Shown: positions 62,098-64,000 of the stretch, one piece after another | Layout: each line of letters starts with the position of its first letter | How positions within the stretch are numbered: the first letter of the stretch is position 1 | Assembly: GCA_029242745.1 (NCBI GenBank) | Contig: JAQWTI010000011.1 | Location: forward strand, 1-64,000 | DNA length: 64,000 nt | Source of the DNA: Acidimicrobiales bacterium | Lineage (GTDB): Bacteria; Actinomycetota; Acidimicrobiia; Acidimicrobiales; MedAcidi-G1 | Reading direction: 5' to 3' | Position numbers and translations under genes: made by a program | The notes under the pieces: generated by a model | What the model saw: only the letters and a program-made list of their open reading frames with translations | Told to the model about the DNA's origin: nothing | The model's database searches: none

Positions 62098-63414
62098 TCA
62101 GTCCCTTCTGCCAGGCACCCAAGATGTGCCAGCCAGCGGCACGCCGGCCATGGCGGCCGCCTCTACAGTAAGGGCAGCCATGTCGTGTGGTTCTAAATTG
62201 TGGATATGAGATTTACCACATGCCCGAGCCAATGTCTGCGCCTCGAGTGTTAGCACCTTTAAGTAGTTTGCTAGTCGCCGACCAGCCAGCACCGGGTCGA
62301 GACGACCAGCCAAGTCCGGATCCTGGGTGGTAATGCCTGCCGGGTCGTTGCCGGCCTGGTACTGGTCCCAGTAGCCAGCAGCTGAACCAAGGGCCCGATA
62401 CTCAGCATCAAGTTCCGGATCGTTGTCGCCAATGGCCACGAGGGCGGCTGTCCCGATGGACACCGCATCAGCGCCCAGAGCCAGCGCCTTGGCTACGTCG
62501 GCACCGGAGCGAATACCACCGGCCACCACTAACTGCACAGTGCGGTGCATGGCAAGTTCTTTGAGTGCTCTAACAGCCTCAGGTACAGCAGCCAGAGTCG
62601 GAATTCCGACATGTTCGATGAACACATCCTGGGTGGCCGCCGTTCCACCCTGCATCCCGTCGACTACAACCACGTCTGCTCCGGCTTTTACCGCCAGTGC
62701 CGTGTCGTAATAAGGACGAGCCGCACCAATCTTGACATAAATTGGCTTGCGCCAACCGGTGATCTCCCTGAGTTCTTGAATCTTGATTTCGAGGTCGTCA
62801 GGACCAGTCCAGTCGGGGTGACGACAGGCACTGCGCTGATCAATACCTTCCGGAAGATTGCGCATAGAAGCCACCCGAGCACTAATTTTTTGACCCATCA
62901 GCATTCCGCCACCACCCGGCTTGGCACCCTGGCCGACAACCACCTCAATGGCGTCCGCTCTCCTGAGGTCGTCAGGGTTCATGCCATAGCGAGACGGGAG
63001 ATACTGATAAACAAGTTTTGTGGAGTGGCTGCGCTCCTCGTCGGTCATCCCTCCGTCGCCGGTGGTAGTTGAGGTGCCGGCCGCCGATGCTCCCCGACCA
63101 AGCGCCTCTTTAGCGTTAGCCGAGAGCGAACCAAAACTCATGCCGGCGATGGTTACTGGAATATCTATTTGGATGGGCTCACTAGCATGCCGGGCTCCCA
63201 ACACCACGTCGGTACCACAGGCTTCCCGGTAGCCCTCCAACGGATAGCGAGACATCGAAGCACCAAGAAATACCAGATCATCAAAGTTGGGCAACTGGCG
63301 TTTGGCTCCAAAACCCCGTATCGAATAAACGCCGGTATTGGCGGCACGTCGGATCTCCGCCAGAACGTCTTGGCTGAACGTATGAGAAGGTCGGAGTCCC
63401 CAGTCACCAGTCAT
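62098..63414 (-). CDS. mgsC: Glutamate-synthase-like FMN-binding subunit (MgsC/GlxD type)
   Basis: A 438-residue protein matching the FMN domain of glutamate synthase: TIAGMSFGSLSANAKEALG, GQGAKPGGGGMLMGQKI, VDGMQGGTAATQDVF and GGIRSGADVAKALALGADAVSIGT. Where glutamate synthase has the [3Fe-4S] cysteines before PVGIATQ, this protein reads NDPAGITTQ without cysteine, so no cluster is expected. Predicted to make N-methylglutamate (or glutamate) from an amine and 2-oxoglutarate in a three-subunit enzyme. ATG at 63414 overlaps the preceding GXGXG gene by ATGA; the GmaS-like gene follows. Confidence 0.78.
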   Translation of the reverse strand: MTGDWGLRPSHTFSQDVLAEIRRAANTGVYSIRGFGAKRQLPNFDDLVFLGASMSRYPLEGYREACGTDVVLGARHASEPIQIDIPVTIAGMSFGSLSANAKEALGRGASAAGTSTTTGDGGMTDEERSHSTKLVYQYLPSRYGMNPDDLRRADAIEVVVGQGAKPGGGGMLMGQKISARVASMRNLPEGIDQRSACRHPDWTGPDDLEIKIQELREITGWRKPIYVKIGAARPYYDTALAVKAGADVVVVDGMQGGTAATQDVFIEHVGIPTLAAVPEAVRALKELAMHRTVQLVVAGGIRSGADVAKALALGADAVSIGTAALVAIGDNDPELDAEYRALGSAAGYWDQYQAGNDPAGITTQDPDLAGRLDPVLAGRRLANYLKVLTLEAQTLARACGKSHIHNLEPHDMAALTVEAAAMAGVPLAGTSWVPGRRD

Positions 63415-64000
63415 CTTGCTGCCTCAACCGCATTGACATCGTCTGGGTGAAAGTTGTAGAGCATCCGCGCTGAACCGTACCGAGAGAAATCGGCCGGATT
63501 AGCGTCCATCTCAGCATCAGCGAGGCGCACGGCAAGAAAATCGAGGTGCTCCGGTCGGACTTCTTTTTCTACGCAGTCAGCACCGAGGCTGGTAGTTGAC
63601 CCCCTCACAAATAACTGAGCCTCGTAGATGGAGTCGCCAAGATCAGCACCAGCATCACCCAACACAATCAGAGCTCCGGCCTGGGCCATAAACGCGCTCA
63701 TGTGTCCAACATCGCCGCCGACCACGATGTCGACTCCCTTCATGGAGATCCCACAACGCGCCGAAGCGTTGCCTTGAACTACGACAAGACCGCCGTGCCC
63801 TGTGGCTCCAGCGCTCTGCCCGGCGTTGCCTGTTACCGTGACGGTACCCGACATGATGTTTTCCGCTAGCCCAGTCCCAGCGTTTCCATCTACTAGAACG
63901 TTGGCCTGCTGGTTCATACCGCCGCAGTAGTATCCAACCGGGCCCTCCACTCGCAGAGTCACAGGTGCATCAAGACCACAACCCAACGCGTGGGCTCCCT
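63411..64000 (-). CDS. mgsB: Glutamate-synthase-like GXGXG subunit (MgsB/GlxC type), partial
   Basis: The frame is open at the right edge, so the N-terminal part of the gene is outside the window. The visible 196 residues are the GXGXG beta-helix of the glutamate synthase C-terminal domain: GPVGYYCGGMNQQANVLVDG, GLAENIMSGTVTVTGNAGQSAG, HGGLVVVQGNASARCG and GGDVGHMSAFMAQAG. It is translationally coupled to the FMN subunit. The missing amidotransferase-like subunit (MgsA/GlxB) is expected just beyond the window if this is a complete operon. Confidence 0.82.
   Translation of the reverse strand, partial: GAHALGCGLDAPVTLRVEGPVGYYCGGMNQQANVLVDGNAGTGLAENIMSGTVTVTGNAGQSAGATGHGGLVVVQGNASARCGISMKGVDIVVGGDVGHMSAFMAQAGALIVLGDAGADLGDSIYEAQLFVRGSTTSLGADCVEKEVRPEHLDFLAVRLADAEMDANPADFSRYGSARMLYNFHPDDVNAVEAAR

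Overview
The window reads as a chromosomal segment of an uncultured actinobacterium, most likely a marine member of class Acidimicrobiia (my inference, not tested by phylogeny). The main support is the housekeeping block at 48.4-58.4 kb, in which prs, rplY (bL25/Ctc), pth, mfd, a SurA-like lipoprotein gene, mazG, eno and ftsB follow one another on the minus strand. A DUF501 domain fused to a Ppx/GppA phosphatase lies nearby, and DUF501 and ppx are neighbours of eno and ftsB in mycobacteria. GTG and TTG starts are common, and genes are packed with many 4-base stop/start overlaps. By eye, GC content is moderate to high, clearly lower in about 1.3-6 kb and highest in about 15-21 kb. Marine lifestyle is suggested by a DmdA-like DMSP demethylase, a choline dehydrogenase (BetA), and a probable N-methylglutamate (methylamine) operon at the right edge.

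Layout. 0-5.4 kb: end of a membrane protein, two small conserved genes (one GIY-YIG-like), and a set of molybdenum-hydroxylase maturation genes (VWA, MoxR, XdhC and MobA-like) without any catalytic subunit. 5.4-9.1 kb: 1-Cys peroxiredoxin, DmdA-like and BetA. 9.2-13.3 kb: hemolysin-III family protein, bacterioferritin with its ferredoxin, a P450, and a NYN/OST-HTH RNA-binding protein. 13.4-21.3 kb: DapA-family lyase/aldolase, threonine aldolase, SDR, and the translationally coupled HyuA-HyuB-FAD oxidase set. 21.3-25.8 kb: LivFGMH amino-acid ABC transporter without a binding protein. 25.9-29.9 kb: class IV aminotransferase coupled to a sulfotransferase-like gene, convergent with a two-subunit aconitase X, then a LysM lipoprotein. 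30-38 kb: assorted single genes and a tRNA-Leu(UAA). 38-48 kb: DUF501-Ppx, CoxG, a second MobA-like and XdhC pair, PEP carboxylase, a second VWA/MoxR pair, and coxM and coxS (FAD and [2Fe-2S] subunits). 58.7-64 kb: phytanoyl-CoA-type dioxygenase, SDR, and a glutamine-synthetase-like gene with two glutamate-synthase-like domain proteins that run off the window.

How they fit together. Much of the accessory content concerns nitrogen- and methyl-rich osmolytes and amino acids: import (Liv), transamination, hydantoin/oxoproline opening, FAD oxidation, aconitase X dehydration, choline and DMSP attack, and possible methylamine assimilation. A second theme is molybdenum hydroxylases of the CO-dehydrogenase/xanthine-dehydrogenase family. 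Two separate maturation sets are present, yet only the medium and small structural subunits are, so the molybdopterin-binding large subunit must be elsewhere or the remaining subunits serve another partner. No CRISPR array, insertion sequence, phage or integrase gene was recognised.
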